A stretch of 64,000 bases of DNA. Origin: Nitrosomonadales bacterium. GTDB taxonomy: Bacteria > Pseudomonadota > Gammaproteobacteria > Burkholderiales > Gallionellaceae. The notes under the pieces were generated by a model, which made no database searches, was not told the origin of the DNA, and saw only the letters and a list, made by a program, of their open reading frames with translations. A program made the position numbers and the translations under genes. Below, in pieces: positions 39,144 to 47,665 of this stretch. The first letter of the stretch is position 1, and every line of letters begins with the position of its first letter. Location of the stretch: NCBI GenBank assembly GCA_016234685.1, contig JACRAT010000026.1, forward strand, positions 62,001 through 126,000, read 5' to 3'.

Positions 39144-39944
39144 CTAGGCCAACGCCTTCAGCAGCATCTTGCTAGCCAGCAGGATGAGCACCCCGGCAAA
39201 GAGTTTGCGCAACACGCCCAGCGGCAGATGGTGCGCCGCCTTTGCGCCCATCGGCGCAGTGATGGTGCTGGCCAGCGCCAGTCCTAGCAGGGCGGGCAGG
39301 TAGATGAATCCCAGCGTGTGCGGCGGCAAGGCCGGGGCGACCGAAAGCCCGGTGAGGATGTAACCGATGCTGCCGCCGATGGCGATGGGCAGGCCGATGG
39401 CGGAGGCGGTTCCGATGGCATGACGCAGCGGGATGTTGCACCAGAGCAAGAAGGGGACGACCAGCGTGCCGCCGCCGATGGAAACTAGGCTACTCAACCA
39501 GCCGGTGAACGCACCCATGCCCGTCATGCCTAGCTTGCCGGGCAGCGTCCGTAACGCATGGGGACGCATGTCCAGCAACATCTGGGCGGCGGCAAAGTAG
39601 ACGAAGCAGGCGAAGAATCCGAACAGGAATTTAGGCGAGATGCTGAGTGCGGTCATCGCGCCGAATGCCGTGCCCAACAGGATGCCGGGGGTGATGGCTT
39701 TCACCACGGCCCAATTCACCGCGCCATGCTCATGGTGTTTACGCAGGCTGGCGATGGCGGTGAACACGATGCAGCCCATGCCCGTGCCCAAAGCCAGATG
39801 CATCACGTGCGCCTCGGGGAATTGCTGGGCCTCGAACAGAAACACCAGCACCGGGACCAGCACCGTGCCGCCGCCGATGCCGAACGTACCGCCGAGGAAT
39901 CCGGCGACCGCTCCCAGCAGCAGATACGCCACCAGACCATCCAT
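39144..39944 (-). CDS. TauE/SafE family sulfite exporter-like membrane protein
   Basis: This 266-residue permease has about eight membrane helices in two inverted halves, each with the family's Gly-rich entry motif (GAVAGFLGGTFGIGGGTVLV and AFTGWLSSLVSIGGGTLVVP). Family members export sulfite, sulfoacetate or related organosulfonates. The substrate here is unknown. Its ATG overlaps the stop of the EVE gene by one base, so the two are co-translated. Confidence 0.9.
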   Translation of the reverse strand: MDGLVAYLLLGAVAGFLGGTFGIGGGTVLVPVLVFLFEAQQFPEAHVMHLALGTGMGCIVFTAIASLRKHHEHGAVNWAVVKAITPGILLGTAFGAMTALSISPKFLFGFFACFVYFAAAQMLLDMRPHALRTLPGKLGMTGMGAFTGWLSSLVSIGGGTLVVPFLLWCNIPLRHAIGTASAIGLPIAIGGSIGYILTGLSVAPALPPHTLGFIYLPALLGLALASTITAPMGAKAAHHLPLGVLRKLFAGVLILLASKMLLKALA

Positions 39945-40408
39945 CAGCCGCGCACCAGTCGCTCGGTGATGAAGCGCCAGTCTGCCGGGTCTAGCGGCGT
40001 GATGGAGAGGTGATTGCCGCGTTGCAGGATGCGCATCTGCTCCAGTTCGGGAGTGGTGCGCAGCGTCGCCAGCGAGACCAGTTCGATCTTTTTCACCAGT
40101 TGCACGTCCACATTGAACCAGCGCGGCGTCTCCGGCGTGGCCTTGGGATCGAAATATTTGCCGTCGCGCTGGAATTGGGTGGCATCGGGATAGGCTGTGC
40201 TGGCCACCCGCGCGATGCCAGCGATGCCGGGCTGAGCACAGTTGGAGTGGTAGAACAACACGCCGTCGCCGATCTGCATCTGGTCACGCATGAAGTTGCG
40301 CGCCTGATAGTTGCGCACGCCATACCAAGCCACAGTCTGCTCGGGCAGGGCGGCAAGGTCGTCGATGCCGACATCGGCGGGTTCTGATTTCATCAGCCAG
40401 TAACGCAT
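39944..40408 (-). CDS. EVE domain-containing protein
   Basis: This 154-residue PUA-like EVE domain protein starts MRYWLMKSEP and contains GVRNYQARNFMRD, GDGVLFYHSN and PRWFNVDVQLV. EVE domains bind modified bases in DNA or RNA. ATG at 40408 is favoured, with AAGGA five bases upstream; the ATG at 40414 overlaps that site. In Betaproteobacteria this gene typically lies downstream of 6S RNA, as here. Confidence 0.9.
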   Translation of the reverse strand: MRYWLMKSEPADVGIDDLAALPEQTVAWYGVRNYQARNFMRDQMQIGDGVLFYHSNCAQPGIAGIARVASTAYPDATQFQRDGKYFDPKATPETPRWFNVDVQLVKKIELVSLATLRTTPELEQMRILQRGNHLSITPLDPADWRFITERLVRG

Positions 40409-40425
40409 GGTCATCCTTCAAAACA

Positions 40426-40449
40426 AAAATGCGACCGAAGTCGCATTTT
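40426..40449 (-). terminator. Rho-independent terminator after 6S RNA
   Basis: The ten-base stem AAAATGCGAC/GTCGCATTTT closes a UUCG tetraloop on the minus strand and is followed by TTTTTGTTTTG. A second hairpin, GGGUAUC-GCAA-GAUGCCC (40453-40470), lies just before it. Confidence 0.85.
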
Positions 40450-40474
40450 GATGGGCATCTTGCGATACCCGGAG

Positions 40475-40660
40475 TAGAAGTCCCCCGCCTGTGCCGTTGA
40501 CTCAATATCTTGAACCTGAGTTCAAGATGGTCGCTTCCCGGTTACATCAGGAACATCCGACTAGGGACGCTCACAACAGTAACTTAGTGGGTTGCAACCG
40601 TAAGCAGCGCTTATTGGTTCAAAGAATTATGAGCCTGACAAACACCGCAGGGGACAAACC
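40475..40660 (-). ncRNA. ssrS: 6S RNA
   Basis: The region downstream of zapA folds, leftward, with GTCCCC near 40655 pairing with GGGGAC near 40480. This closes a long, interrupted helix around a large bubble. The 3' half has CTTGAACTCAGGTTCAAG and then GGCACAGGCGG, matching the layout of the E. coli 6S 3' half (TTGAACC...GGTTCAAG). 6S RNA mimics an open promoter and sequesters sigma-70 RNA polymerase. The zapA-ssrS order is conserved. Ends are approximate. Confidence 0.82.
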
Positions 40661-40667
40661 TTAAAAC

Positions 40668-40985
40668 TTAGAACAGAGCATCCTGATCTGCCAAACTGGC
40701 GTCGATGCTTGCTTCCATGGATTTCATTCTACGCTTGAACTCGGACAAGTCAAACCCTCCGCCCAAGCGAGTTTTCAGCAGTTCGTGGGAGATGTTCAGC
40801 GCCGCCATGATGGCGATACGCTCGATAGAGGCGATCTTGCCTGCCGCGCTGATCTCGCGCATCTTCTTGTCGACATAGGCGACAGCCTCAAGCAATGCAG
40901 CGGCTTCGTCCTCGGGACAAGCGACGCGGAATTCGCGGTCTAGGATGCTGACATCCAGTGTCTTGGTCACGGTGTTTTCGCTCAT
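40668..40985 (-). CDS. zapA: Cell division protein ZapA
   Basis: This 105-residue protein promotes FtsZ bundling at midcell. The N-terminal part VSILDREFRVACPEDEAAAL has the ZapA start, followed by AVAYVDKKMREI and a C-terminal coiled coil. Its ATG overlaps the stop of the ZapB-like gene as ATGA, and 6S RNA follows immediately. Confidence 0.92.
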   Translation of the reverse strand: MSENTVTKTLDVSILDREFRVACPEDEAAALLEAVAYVDKKMREISAAGKIASIERIAIMAALNISHELLKTRLGGGFDLSEFKRRMKSMEASIDASLADQDALF

Positions 40986-41179
40986 GGCTGTTCTGGCAAT
41001 TGGGTGAGCAGATCTTCCAGCCTGCCGGTGACAGCGTCGATCTTGTCGCTGTATTGACGGTTCTGGCTATGGGCGCTGGCAAGCTCCTGACGCAAGCGGA
41101 GATTCTCCGCGCGCAGTCGCGCCGTCAGATCAGTCAGTTGCGCCAGCTTGCGCTCAAGGGAGTCGAATTCGATTTGCAT
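40982..41179 (-). CDS. ZapB-like coiled-coil protein (TIGR02449)
   Basis: This 65-residue protein is almost wholly coiled coil (heptads from LERKLAQLTDLTARLRAENL through LRQELASAHSQNRQ). It resembles the TIGR02449/ZapB-like proteins that precede zapA. It lacks a Shine-Dalgarno, and the promoter just upstream places the transcript start at or next to its ATG. Confidence 0.8.
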   Translation of the reverse strand: MQIEFDSLERKLAQLTDLTARLRAENLRLRQELASAHSQNRQYSDKIDAVTGRLEDLLTQLPEQP

Positions 41180-41186
41180 GGCCCGT

Positions 41187-41216
41187 ACTATAGTTTAGAA
41201 AAATCAGGAAAGTCAA
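41187..41216 (-). promoter_or_regulatory. Sigma-70 promoter of the zapB-like/zapA/6S unit
   Basis: Read leftward, TTGACT (41216-41211), an 18-base spacer and TATAGT (41192-41187) form a strong promoter. The expected start near 41180 falls beside the ATG at 41179. Confidence 0.72.
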
Positions 41217-41263
41217 ACGCTAAGCGTAATTTTTGCAGGTGATGCCAGAAGCACGGGATTTAT

Positions 41264-41272
41264 TGTTAAAAT
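41264..41272 (+). promoter_or_regulatory. Extended -10 box for the riboswitch-btuB transcript
   Basis: TGTTAAAAT fits an extended -10 element and ends about ten bases before the riboswitch begins. No -35 is clear. Confidence 0.4.
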
Positions 41273-41282
41273 GCGCCCGCTT

Positions 41283-41455
41283 CGAGGTGCCGGGCGAGTA
41301 ATCGTCCGGTTAAACGGGAATCAGGTGTAATGCCTGAGCTGCCCCCGCAACGGTAAACAAGGACGGACGCATCAACATGCCACTGTGAGCGATCATGGGA
41401 AGGCGATGCGGCCAACGTCAGCGATGACGACCTTGCGAGCCCGGATACCGGCCTG
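41283..41455 (+). promoter_or_regulatory. Cobalamin (AdoCbl) riboswitch
   Basis: The conserved parts occur in order: CGAGGTGCCGGGC, TTAAACGGGAATCAGGTG, GCCTGAGCTGCCCCCGCAAC (the B12 box), GCCACTG, GGGAAGGCG, and GCGAGCCCGGATACCGGCC closing P1. It should bind adenosylcobalamin and shut down the receptor downstream. A hairpin TTCCAA/TTGGAA (41560-41580) just before the btuB ribosome site may be part of the switch. Confidence 0.93.
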
Positions 41456-41599
41456 GAAGTTCGGTCAGGAAATGCAGCGGGAGGCGCATGGACGGTCGCT
41501 CCCGGCATTTCTCCGCCGCGCCCGCCATGCCCTCTCGCCGTATTTCCTGTGTTTACAAGTTCCAACGGGGACGCTTGGAATCTACTCAGGAAACTCACT

Positions 41600-43474
41600 A
41601 TGAAACAAAAACGACTCTTGGCTGCGCTGCTGTGCAGCCTGCCTTCCTTCTCTTACGCGAACAACGATCTCGGCGAAGAAATCACCGTCACCGCCACTCG
41701 CTCCGAGCAACCACTCAATCAGGCGCTATCGCACACCACCGTGCTGAATACCTCGCAAATCGCCGCTTCCGGCGCAGCCGACTTACCTACCCTGCTGCGC
41801 AAACAAGCTGGCGTGGAAATCACCCAGTCCGGCGGCATCGGCGCACAAAGCAGCTTGTTCTTACGCGGCAGTAACTCGACGCACACCTTGGTATTGCTCG
41901 ACGGCGTGCGTCTCGGCTCGGCCACCACCGGCGCGACCGCCATCGACCAGATCATGCTCGACCAGGTCGAGCGTATCGAGATCGTGCGCGGCAACGTCAG
42001 CAGCTTGTACGGCTCGGATGCCATCGGCGGCGTGATCCAGATCTTCACCAAGCGCGGCCACGGTGCGCCCGCCTTCAACGCCAGCACTCAGATCGGCTCG
42101 CACAACACCCAGCGCGCCAGCGCCGGATTGGGCGGCGAGAGCGGGGAAAACGCCTACGGCCTGCAACTTTCCAGCTTCAAGACCAACGGCGTGTCGGCAA
42201 TCAACCCCGCGATCCGCCCGGCCCCGTTCCCCGGCTTCCCGGCTTTAGGCGCAAACCCCAACAACAACGGCTACGATAACCAGAGCGTGTCCGGCAACCT
42301 GAGCCACCGTTTCAATGCCGACCACAGCCTGAGCGCCTCGCTGTTCGCCAGCCAAGGCCGCCTCAGTACCGACAACGCCTTCGGCCTGCCGACTGACATC
42401 AACAACAGCCGCGACTCGTTGAGCAAGTTTGCGCTGGCTTCGGACAACCATTTCAGCGAACGCTGGGTCAGCCACATGCAACTCTCCCAAGGCGGCGACG
42501 ACCTGAAGAGCTACACCAATGGCGTAAACAGTTCCAGCTTCCGCACCGCCAACCGCGAGCTCGGCTGGCAAAACGACATCACGCTGGACGAAACCAGCAA
42601 GCTGCTGCTAGGCGCAAATACGCTGGAACAAAAAGTCGCCAGTAGCACCGCCTATAGCCGCACCAGCCGCCGAGTGAACTCGCTCTACGGCGGCTACACC
42701 GGCCTGTTCGGTGCGCACCAGTTGCAAGCCAACCTGCGGCAGGATCGCTATTCTGATTTCGGCACAGCCAACACCGGCCTGCTCGGCTACGGCTACAGCT
42801 TCGACGATAACTGGCGCGCCTCGGCCAGCTACAGCACCGCGTTCAAGGCCCCGATCATTAACGACTTGTTCTGGCCGTTCCAGAATTTCGGCGGCCCCAC
42901 TTATGTAGGCAACCCGAACCTGCAACCGGAGAAATCCCATAACCTAGAAGCGGGATTGCATTACACAAGCAGAAACCAGCACCTCGATCTGACCTATTTC
43001 GACAATCGCATCTCCAACCTGATCGTCTACAACAACCAGCTTGCCGGCACCATGATCAACTTGGGCAAAGCGCACATCACCGGTATCGAGTTAGGTTATA
43101 GCGCACAGTTCGGCGACACCGCTGTTTCCGCTGCACTCACCGTGCAGAATCCGCGCGACGCCCTCACCGGCCAGCGCCTGCTGCGGCGTGCCAGAACTTA
43201 CGGAAATCTTGGCCTGACTCAAGCCTTGGGCGCATGGAAGCTGGGCGGCGAGGTGCAGTTCAGCGATGCGCGCCCGGACAATCACTTGGTGAACTCTACC
43301 CCCGTCGCGCTAGACGGCTACAAGCTGCTCAACCTCAGCGCCGCTTACGCGCTGGACAAGCAGTTGAACGTCGCCCTGCGCGCCGACAATCTGACCAACC
43401 GCAACTACGCCCTGCTGCACGGCTACAATACGCTGGGCCGTACGGTGTCGATCAATCTGAACTGGCAGCAATAA
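41600..43474 (+). CDS. btuB: TonB-dependent vitamin B12 receptor BtuB
   Basis: This 624-residue outer-membrane receptor imports cobalamin. It has a signal peptide (ending FSYA near residue 21), a TonB box (EEITVTATRS), a plug domain (LPTLLRKQAGVEI, RIEIVRGNVSSLYGSDAIGGVIQIFT) and a 22-strand barrel ending in LNWQQ. The upstream cobalamin riboswitch supports B12 as ligand. ATG at 41600 follows AGGAAA; the open frame to 41549 is unlikely. No btuCDF genes are nearby. Confidence 0.93.
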   Translation: MKQKRLLAALLCSLPSFSYANNDLGEEITVTATRSEQPLNQALSHTTVLNTSQIAASGAADLPTLLRKQAGVEITQSGGIGAQSSLFLRGSNSTHTLVLLDGVRLGSATTGATAIDQIMLDQVERIEIVRGNVSSLYGSDAIGGVIQIFTKRGHGAPAFNASTQIGSHNTQRASAGLGGESGENAYGLQLSSFKTNGVSAINPAIRPAPFPGFPALGANPNNNGYDNQSVSGNLSHRFNADHSLSASLFASQGRLSTDNAFGLPTDINNSRDSLSKFALASDNHFSERWVSHMQLSQGGDDLKSYTNGVNSSSFRTANRELGWQNDITLDETSKLLLGANTLEQKVASSTAYSRTSRRVNSLYGGYTGLFGAHQLQANLRQDRYSDFGTANTGLLGYGYSFDDNWRASASYSTAFKAPIINDLFWPFQNFGGPTYVGNPNLQPEKSHNLEAGLHYTSRNQHLDLTYFDNRISNLIVYNNQLAGTMINLGKAHITGIELGYSAQFGDTAVSAALTVQNPRDALTGQRLLRRARTYGNLGLTQALGAWKLGGEVQFSDARPDNHLVNSTPVALDGYKLLNLSAAYALDKQLNVALRADNLTNRNYALLHGYNTLGRTVSINLNWQQ

Positions 43475-43496
43475 GCCGCTTCGCGGTGATATTGAG

Positions 43497-43522
43497 GGGC
43501 GGCCTAGGCCGCCCTTTTCTTT
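43497..43522 (+). terminator. Rho-independent terminator of btuB
   Basis: GGGCGGC (43497-43503) and GCCGCCC (43508-43514) enclose CTAG and are followed by TTTTCTTT. Confidence 0.85.
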
Positions 43523-43586
43523 GGCGACAACGGCTTGGCGCGGATCTGTGGCAAAATCGCCGCCCTCAGGAACGACATAAAACGAT

Positions 43587-45674
43587 ATGGATACTCGAAA
43601 CCCAGCTCGCTCGCCGCTGGCGCTGCTGACTTGGATCGCCGTCGCGGTGCTGGGAGCATCGGCGCTCGGCGGCATCGCGCTCAATCGCGGCGAATCGGTC
43701 AATGCGCTGTGGTTCATCACCGCCGCGCTGTGCGTGTACGCGCTGGCCTACCGTTTCTACGCGGCATGGATCGCCGCCCGGGTGTTGTGCGTGGACGAGA
43801 CGCGAGCGACACCCGCCGAGCGGCTGAACAACGGACGCGACTTCGTGCCGACCAACCGCTGGGTGGTGTTCGGCCACCATTTCGCCGCCATCGCCGGGCC
43901 GGGGCCGCTGGTCGGGCCGACGCTGGCGGCGCAGTTCGGCTATCTGCCGGGAACGCTGTGGATCTTGATCGGCGGCGTGCTGGGCGGCGCAGTACAGGAC
44001 ATGGTGACGCTGTTCTTCTCCATCCGTCGCAACGGTCGCAGTCTGGGCCAGATGGCGCGTGACGAACTCGGCCCCATCGGCGGCGTAGCGGCACTGCTCG
44101 CCACCTTCCTCATCATGGTGATCCTGATCGCAGTGCTGGGGCTGGTGGTGGTCAACGCCATGAAGAACAGCCCGTGGGCGACCTCCACCGTGGCCGCCAC
44201 CATTCCCATCGCCATGATCGTCGGCCTGTACATGCGCAACATCCGCCCCGGTCGCGTGCTGGAAGGCTCGTTGCTCGGCATCGTGCTGCTATTGCTGGCG
44301 GTGGCGGGCGGCGGTTGGATCGACCAGCAGCCGGGCCTGCGCGACTGGTTCGATCACCCCGGCCTGCCGCTGGCTTACGCCGTGATCGCCTACGGCTTCG
44401 CCGCCGCGATTCTGCCGGTGTGGCTGCTGCTGGCCCCGCGCGACTACCTTTCTACTTACATGAAGCTGGGCACGGTACTGCTACTGGCAGCGGCCATAGT
44501 GTGGATGCACCCGGAGGTGAAGATGCCTGCGCTGACGCAGTTCGTCGATGGTAGCGGGCCGATCTTCGGCGGCGCGCTGTTCCCCTTCGTGTTCATCACC
44601 ATCGCCTGCGGCGCCATCTCCGGCTTCCACTCGCTGATCGCCTCCGGCACGACACCCAAACTACTGTCCAACGAGCGCGACATCCGCATGATCGGCTACG
44701 GCGGCATGTTGCTGGAATCCTTCGTCGCGGTGATGGCGATGGTGGCCGCCACCGTGCTCGACCCCGGCGTGTTTTTTGCCATCAACTCCTCGGCAGGCGT
44801 GGTCGGCAAGGAGGCGGCGGACGCCGTCGCCAAGATCTCGTCCTGGGGTTTCCCGGTCACAGTCGAGCAGATGAGCCTGCTGGCGCAGCAGATGGGCGAG
44901 GCCACGCTGTTCGCCCGCACCGGCGGTGCACCCTCGCTGGCGGTAGGCATGGCCAGCATCTTCGGCAGCGCCTTCGGTCAGGGGATGCTGGCGCTGTGGT
45001 ATCACTTCGCCATCATGTTCGAGGCCATCTTCATCCTCACCACGCTGGACGCAGGCACGCGCGTGGGCCGCTTCATGTTGCAGGACATGCTGGGCAACCT
45101 CTGGCCAAAACTAGGGCAGACTTCCTGGTATCCCTCGGTGCTGCTGACCAGCGGGCTGGTGGTCACGGCTTGGGGCTACTTCCTCTACATCGGCGTGATC
45201 GACCCCAACGGCGGGGTCAACATCCTGTGGCCGCTGTTCGGCATCTCCAACCAGATCCTCGCCGCCATCGCGCTGTGCGTGGCGACCGGCATTCTGGTCA
45301 AATCGGGCAAACTCAAGCAGGCCTGGATCACCGCGCTGCCGCTGCTCTGGCTGATCGTCATCACCAGCACGGCGGTGTGGGAGAAACTCAGCAGCAACGA
45401 TGTGCGCATCGGCTTCCTCGCAGCGGCCCGCAGCCTGTCCGACAAACTGGCCGCCGGGACGCTGCCGCCGGAAAAGGCGGCCATCGCGCCGACGCTGATC
45501 TTCAATCAGCAACTGGATGCGGCACTGGCGCTGTTCTTCGTCTGCCTGCTCTGGCTGATCGTCGCCGACATGCTGCGCGTTTGTTACCGTCATCTGGCGC
45601 AACAGCCCGTACCTCCGCTTTCTGAAGCTCCTCACCAACTCACCCGCCTGGAGGAAGCATGGCAACGCGACTGA
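43587..45674 (+). CDS. cstA: CstA family carbon starvation/pyruvate transporter
   Basis: This 695-residue membrane protein with many helices belongs to the CstA family, which takes up pyruvate or peptides. Signatures are GRDFVPTNRWVVFGHHFAAIAGPGPLVGPTLAAQFGYLPG (over residues 70-115), GAVQDMVTLF, and CGAISGFHSLIASGTTPK. The cytoplasmic C-terminus overlaps the start of the YbdD-type gene, the usual partner. Length fits CstA/BtsT (about 690-720). Confidence 0.94.
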   Translation: MDTRNPARSPLALLTWIAVAVLGASALGGIALNRGESVNALWFITAALCVYALAYRFYAAWIAARVLCVDETRATPAERLNNGRDFVPTNRWVVFGHHFAAIAGPGPLVGPTLAAQFGYLPGTLWILIGGVLGGAVQDMVTLFFSIRRNGRSLGQMARDELGPIGGVAALLATFLIMVILIAVLGLVVVNAMKNSPWATSTVAATIPIAMIVGLYMRNIRPGRVLEGSLLGIVLLLLAVAGGGWIDQQPGLRDWFDHPGLPLAYAVIAYGFAAAILPVWLLLAPRDYLSTYMKLGTVLLLAAAIVWMHPEVKMPALTQFVDGSGPIFGGALFPFVFITIACGAISGFHSLIASGTTPKLLSNERDIRMIGYGGMLLESFVAVMAMVAATVLDPGVFFAINSSAGVVGKEAADAVAKISSWGFPVTVEQMSLLAQQMGEATLFARTGGAPSLAVGMASIFGSAFGQGMLALWYHFAIMFEAIFILTTLDAGTRVGRFMLQDMLGNLWPKLGQTSWYPSVLLTSGLVVTAWGYFLYIGVIDPNGGVNILWPLFGISNQILAAIALCVATGILVKSGKLKQAWITALPLLWLIVITSTAVWEKLSSNDVRIGFLAAARSLSDKLAAGTLPPEKAAIAPTLIFNQQLDAALALFFVCLLWLIVADMLRVCYRHLAQQPVPPLSEAPHQLTRLEEAWQRD

Positions 45675-45850
45675 CCGCGCAGCTCGACAAAGTCTGGCGC
45701 ATCGTCCGCCAGCTTTCCGGCGACGACGCCTACGAACGCTATCTGGCGCACCACGCCACCCATCATGCCGACACGCCGCCGCTGTCGCGCGCCGAGTACT
45801 TCCGTCGCCGCGAACAGGAAAAATGGGAGGGCGTGCGCAGGTGTTGCTAA
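45659..45850 (+). CDS. YbdD/YjiX family small protein (CstA partner)
   Basis: This 63-residue protein of the YbdD/YjiX family ends in the typical [21 protein letters not shown]. In E. coli such proteins are encoded after cstA and btsT and are needed for transport. It overlaps cstA by 16 bases, and GGAGGAAG precedes its ATG within the cstA end. Confidence 0.88.
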   Translation: MATRLTAQLDKVWRIVRQLSGDDAYERYLAHHATHHADTPPLSRAEYFRRREQEKWEGVRRCC

Positions 45851-45872
45851 TTGCCCGTCCTTAATGGATAAT
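45844..45872 (+). promoter_or_regulatory. Sigma-70 promoter of rpmE
   Basis: TTGCTA (45844-45849), a 17-base spacer and GATAAT (45867-45872) precede the L31 gene. The predicted leader is about 48 bases. Confidence 0.5.
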
Positions 45873-45926
45873 CCGCGCCCTTATGTGCGCGTACTTCGCC
45901 GCGCCAGAATTTTTATAGGAAAAGAC

Positions 45927-46148
45927 ATGAAAGCCGATACCCATCCAAAGTACGAAGAAATCGCAGTGAATTGCAGCTGCGGCCATAGCTTCAAGACCAA
46001 GTCCACCATGAGCAAGCCACTGCACGTTGAAGTCTGCTCGGAGTGCCACCCGTTCTACACCGGCACCCAGAAGATCGTGGATACCGCTGGCCGTATCGAA
46101 AAGTTCAACCAGAAGTACGGCAAGGCCGGTGCCAAAGCTGCCGCTTAA
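45927..46148 (+). CDS. rpmE: 50S ribosomal protein L31 (zinc-binding form)
   Basis: This 73-residue L31 has the C+ zinc ribbon: CSC at residues 16-18 and CSEC at 37-40. MKADTHPKY and the [20 protein letters not shown] core are standard. The presence of all four cysteines marks the zinc-dependent paralogue that is replaced by the C- form on zinc starvation. ATG at 45927 follows AGGAAAAG. The frame is open upstream to 45765, but that part is not L31. Confidence 0.96.
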   Translation: MKADTHPKYEEIAVNCSCGHSFKTKSTMSKPLHVEVCSECHPFYTGTQKIVDTAGRIEKFNQKYGKAGAKAAA

Positions 46149-46173
46149 GGGAACTTTGCTTCGGGCGACACTC

Positions 46174-46200
46174 AAAAGGCAGCACTCGCTGCCTTTTTTG
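46174..46200 (+). terminator. Rho-independent terminator of rpmE
   Basis: AAAAGGCAGC (46174-46183) pairs with GCTGCCTTTT (46188-46197) around ACTC, followed by further T. Confidence 0.88.
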
Positions 46201-46228
46201 TTTTTACGATGCTTGGGAGATTGATCTG

Positions 46229-47665
46229 ATGAATACGCTGCTGCGCTCCTGCTTGCTGGCCCCTGTTCTGCTTGCGCTCTCCAGTTGTGCGCAAAACCCG
46301 GTCACGGGAGGACAGGATTTTGTGATGATGTCCGAGTCGCAAGAGATCAACCTCGGTATGCGCAACGATGCGCTGGTGCGACAGCAGTACAAGATCTACC
46401 CTTCCAAGCCCTTGCAGGATTACGTCAATCGCGTCGGGCAGAAACTGGCCGAGAAAAGCCATCGCCCCAATCTGAAATACCACTACACCGTCGTCGATTC
46501 ACCCGAGATCAACGCCTTCGCCCTGCCCGGCGGCTATGTCTACATCACGCGCGGCATCCTCGCCTATCTCAATTCCGAAGCCGAACTGGCAGCAGTGCTG
46601 GGCCACGAGACCGGCCACGTCACCGCCCGCCACGGCGTGCGCCAGCAAAGCGCCGCTCAGGCAGCGCAGGTCGGGCTGACCATCGCCTCGATCTTCGTCC
46701 CGGAACTGAACACCAATGTCGGCTACAACCTGTCCAACCTGATGGGCGGCGCACTGCTCTCCGGCTACGGACGCGACCACGAACTGGAAGCCGACCGACT
46801 GGGCGCGGAATATCTGGCGCGCACCGGCTACGATCCCCACGCCATGATTAAGGTCGTCGGCGTGTTGAAGAATCAGGAGTTGTTCGACATCGAGCAAGCC
46901 AAGCGCGAAGGCCGCGAGCCGCGCCGCTACCACGGCGTGTTCGCCTCCCACCCCGATGCCGACACTCGTTTGCAACAAGTCGTCGGCGAATCGGCCCACC
47001 TAGAAGTCGCCAAACCTTACGAGGGACGCGACGCCTACCTGCGCCAGATCGAGGGCGTGGTGTTCAACGACAGCAGCGACCAAGGCGTGGTGCGCAACAA
47101 CACCTTCCTGCACGCCGAACTCGGCATTGCACTGAGCTTCCCGTCGAGCTGGCGCGTACAGAATCTGGCGGACAAGCTGACCGCCACCGCCCCCAACTCC
47201 GAAGCCACGCTTCAGATGAAGATGGATCCCAACCCGCAGGGCACACCCGCCGAATACGCCCGCAAACTGAGCGGAACCGGGTATAACGCGCCCGTCGAGT
47301 TGCACGACATCAACCATCTGCCCGGCGCGATCGTCACACTGCCGACTGCGCTGATCGGCGTGGTGTTCTTCGACGGCAAGGCGTTCATCATCCAGAGCAA
47401 CGCCAAGACCACGGCCGCGCTGGAGGCGCATCGCCAAGCAATCCTAGACTGCATCCGCAGCTTCCACGCCCTGAGCGAAGCCGAACGCAAGCAAGCCCGT
47501 CCCCTCAGCATCCACGTCATCACCGCGAAGGCCAGCGACACCTATGCCAAGCTGGCGCAAGAATCCCCGCTGGGCAAACAGGCCGAAAGCTATCTGCGCC
47601 TCATCAACGCACAATACCCGAGCGGTGAACCCACGCCTGGGCAAGCCCTCAAGATCGTGGACTGA
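46229..47665 (+). CDS. M48 family metalloprotease lipoprotein (BepA/LoiP-like)
   Basis: This 478-residue zinc protease has a lipoprotein signal (lipobox LSSC near residue 19), SESQEINLG, the zinc motif GHETGHVTARHG (HExxH near residue 126) and the third ligand in DHELEADRLGAEYLARTGYDP. A C-terminal domain of about 200 residues follows (SFPSSWRVQNLAD). BepA-type proteases control the quality of outer-membrane proteins such as LptD. ATG at 46229 gives the lipoprotein signal directly; the longer open frame overlaps rpmE. Confidence 0.9.
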   Translation: MNTLLRSCLLAPVLLALSSCAQNPVTGGQDFVMMSESQEINLGMRNDALVRQQYKIYPSKPLQDYVNRVGQKLAEKSHRPNLKYHYTVVDSPEINAFALPGGYVYITRGILAYLNSEAELAAVLGHETGHVTARHGVRQQSAAQAAQVGLTIASIFVPELNTNVGYNLSNLMGGALLSGYGRDHELEADRLGAEYLARTGYDPHAMIKVVGVLKNQELFDIEQAKREGREPRRYHGVFASHPDADTRLQQVVGESAHLEVAKPYEGRDAYLRQIEGVVFNDSSDQGVVRNNTFLHAELGIALSFPSSWRVQNLADKLTATAPNSEATLQMKMDPNPQGTPAEYARKLSGTGYNAPVELHDINHLPGAIVTLPTALIGVVFFDGKAFIIQSNAKTTAALEAHRQAILDCIRSFHALSEAERKQARPLSIHVITAKASDTYAKLAQESPLGKQAESYLRLINAQYPSGEPTPGQALKIVD

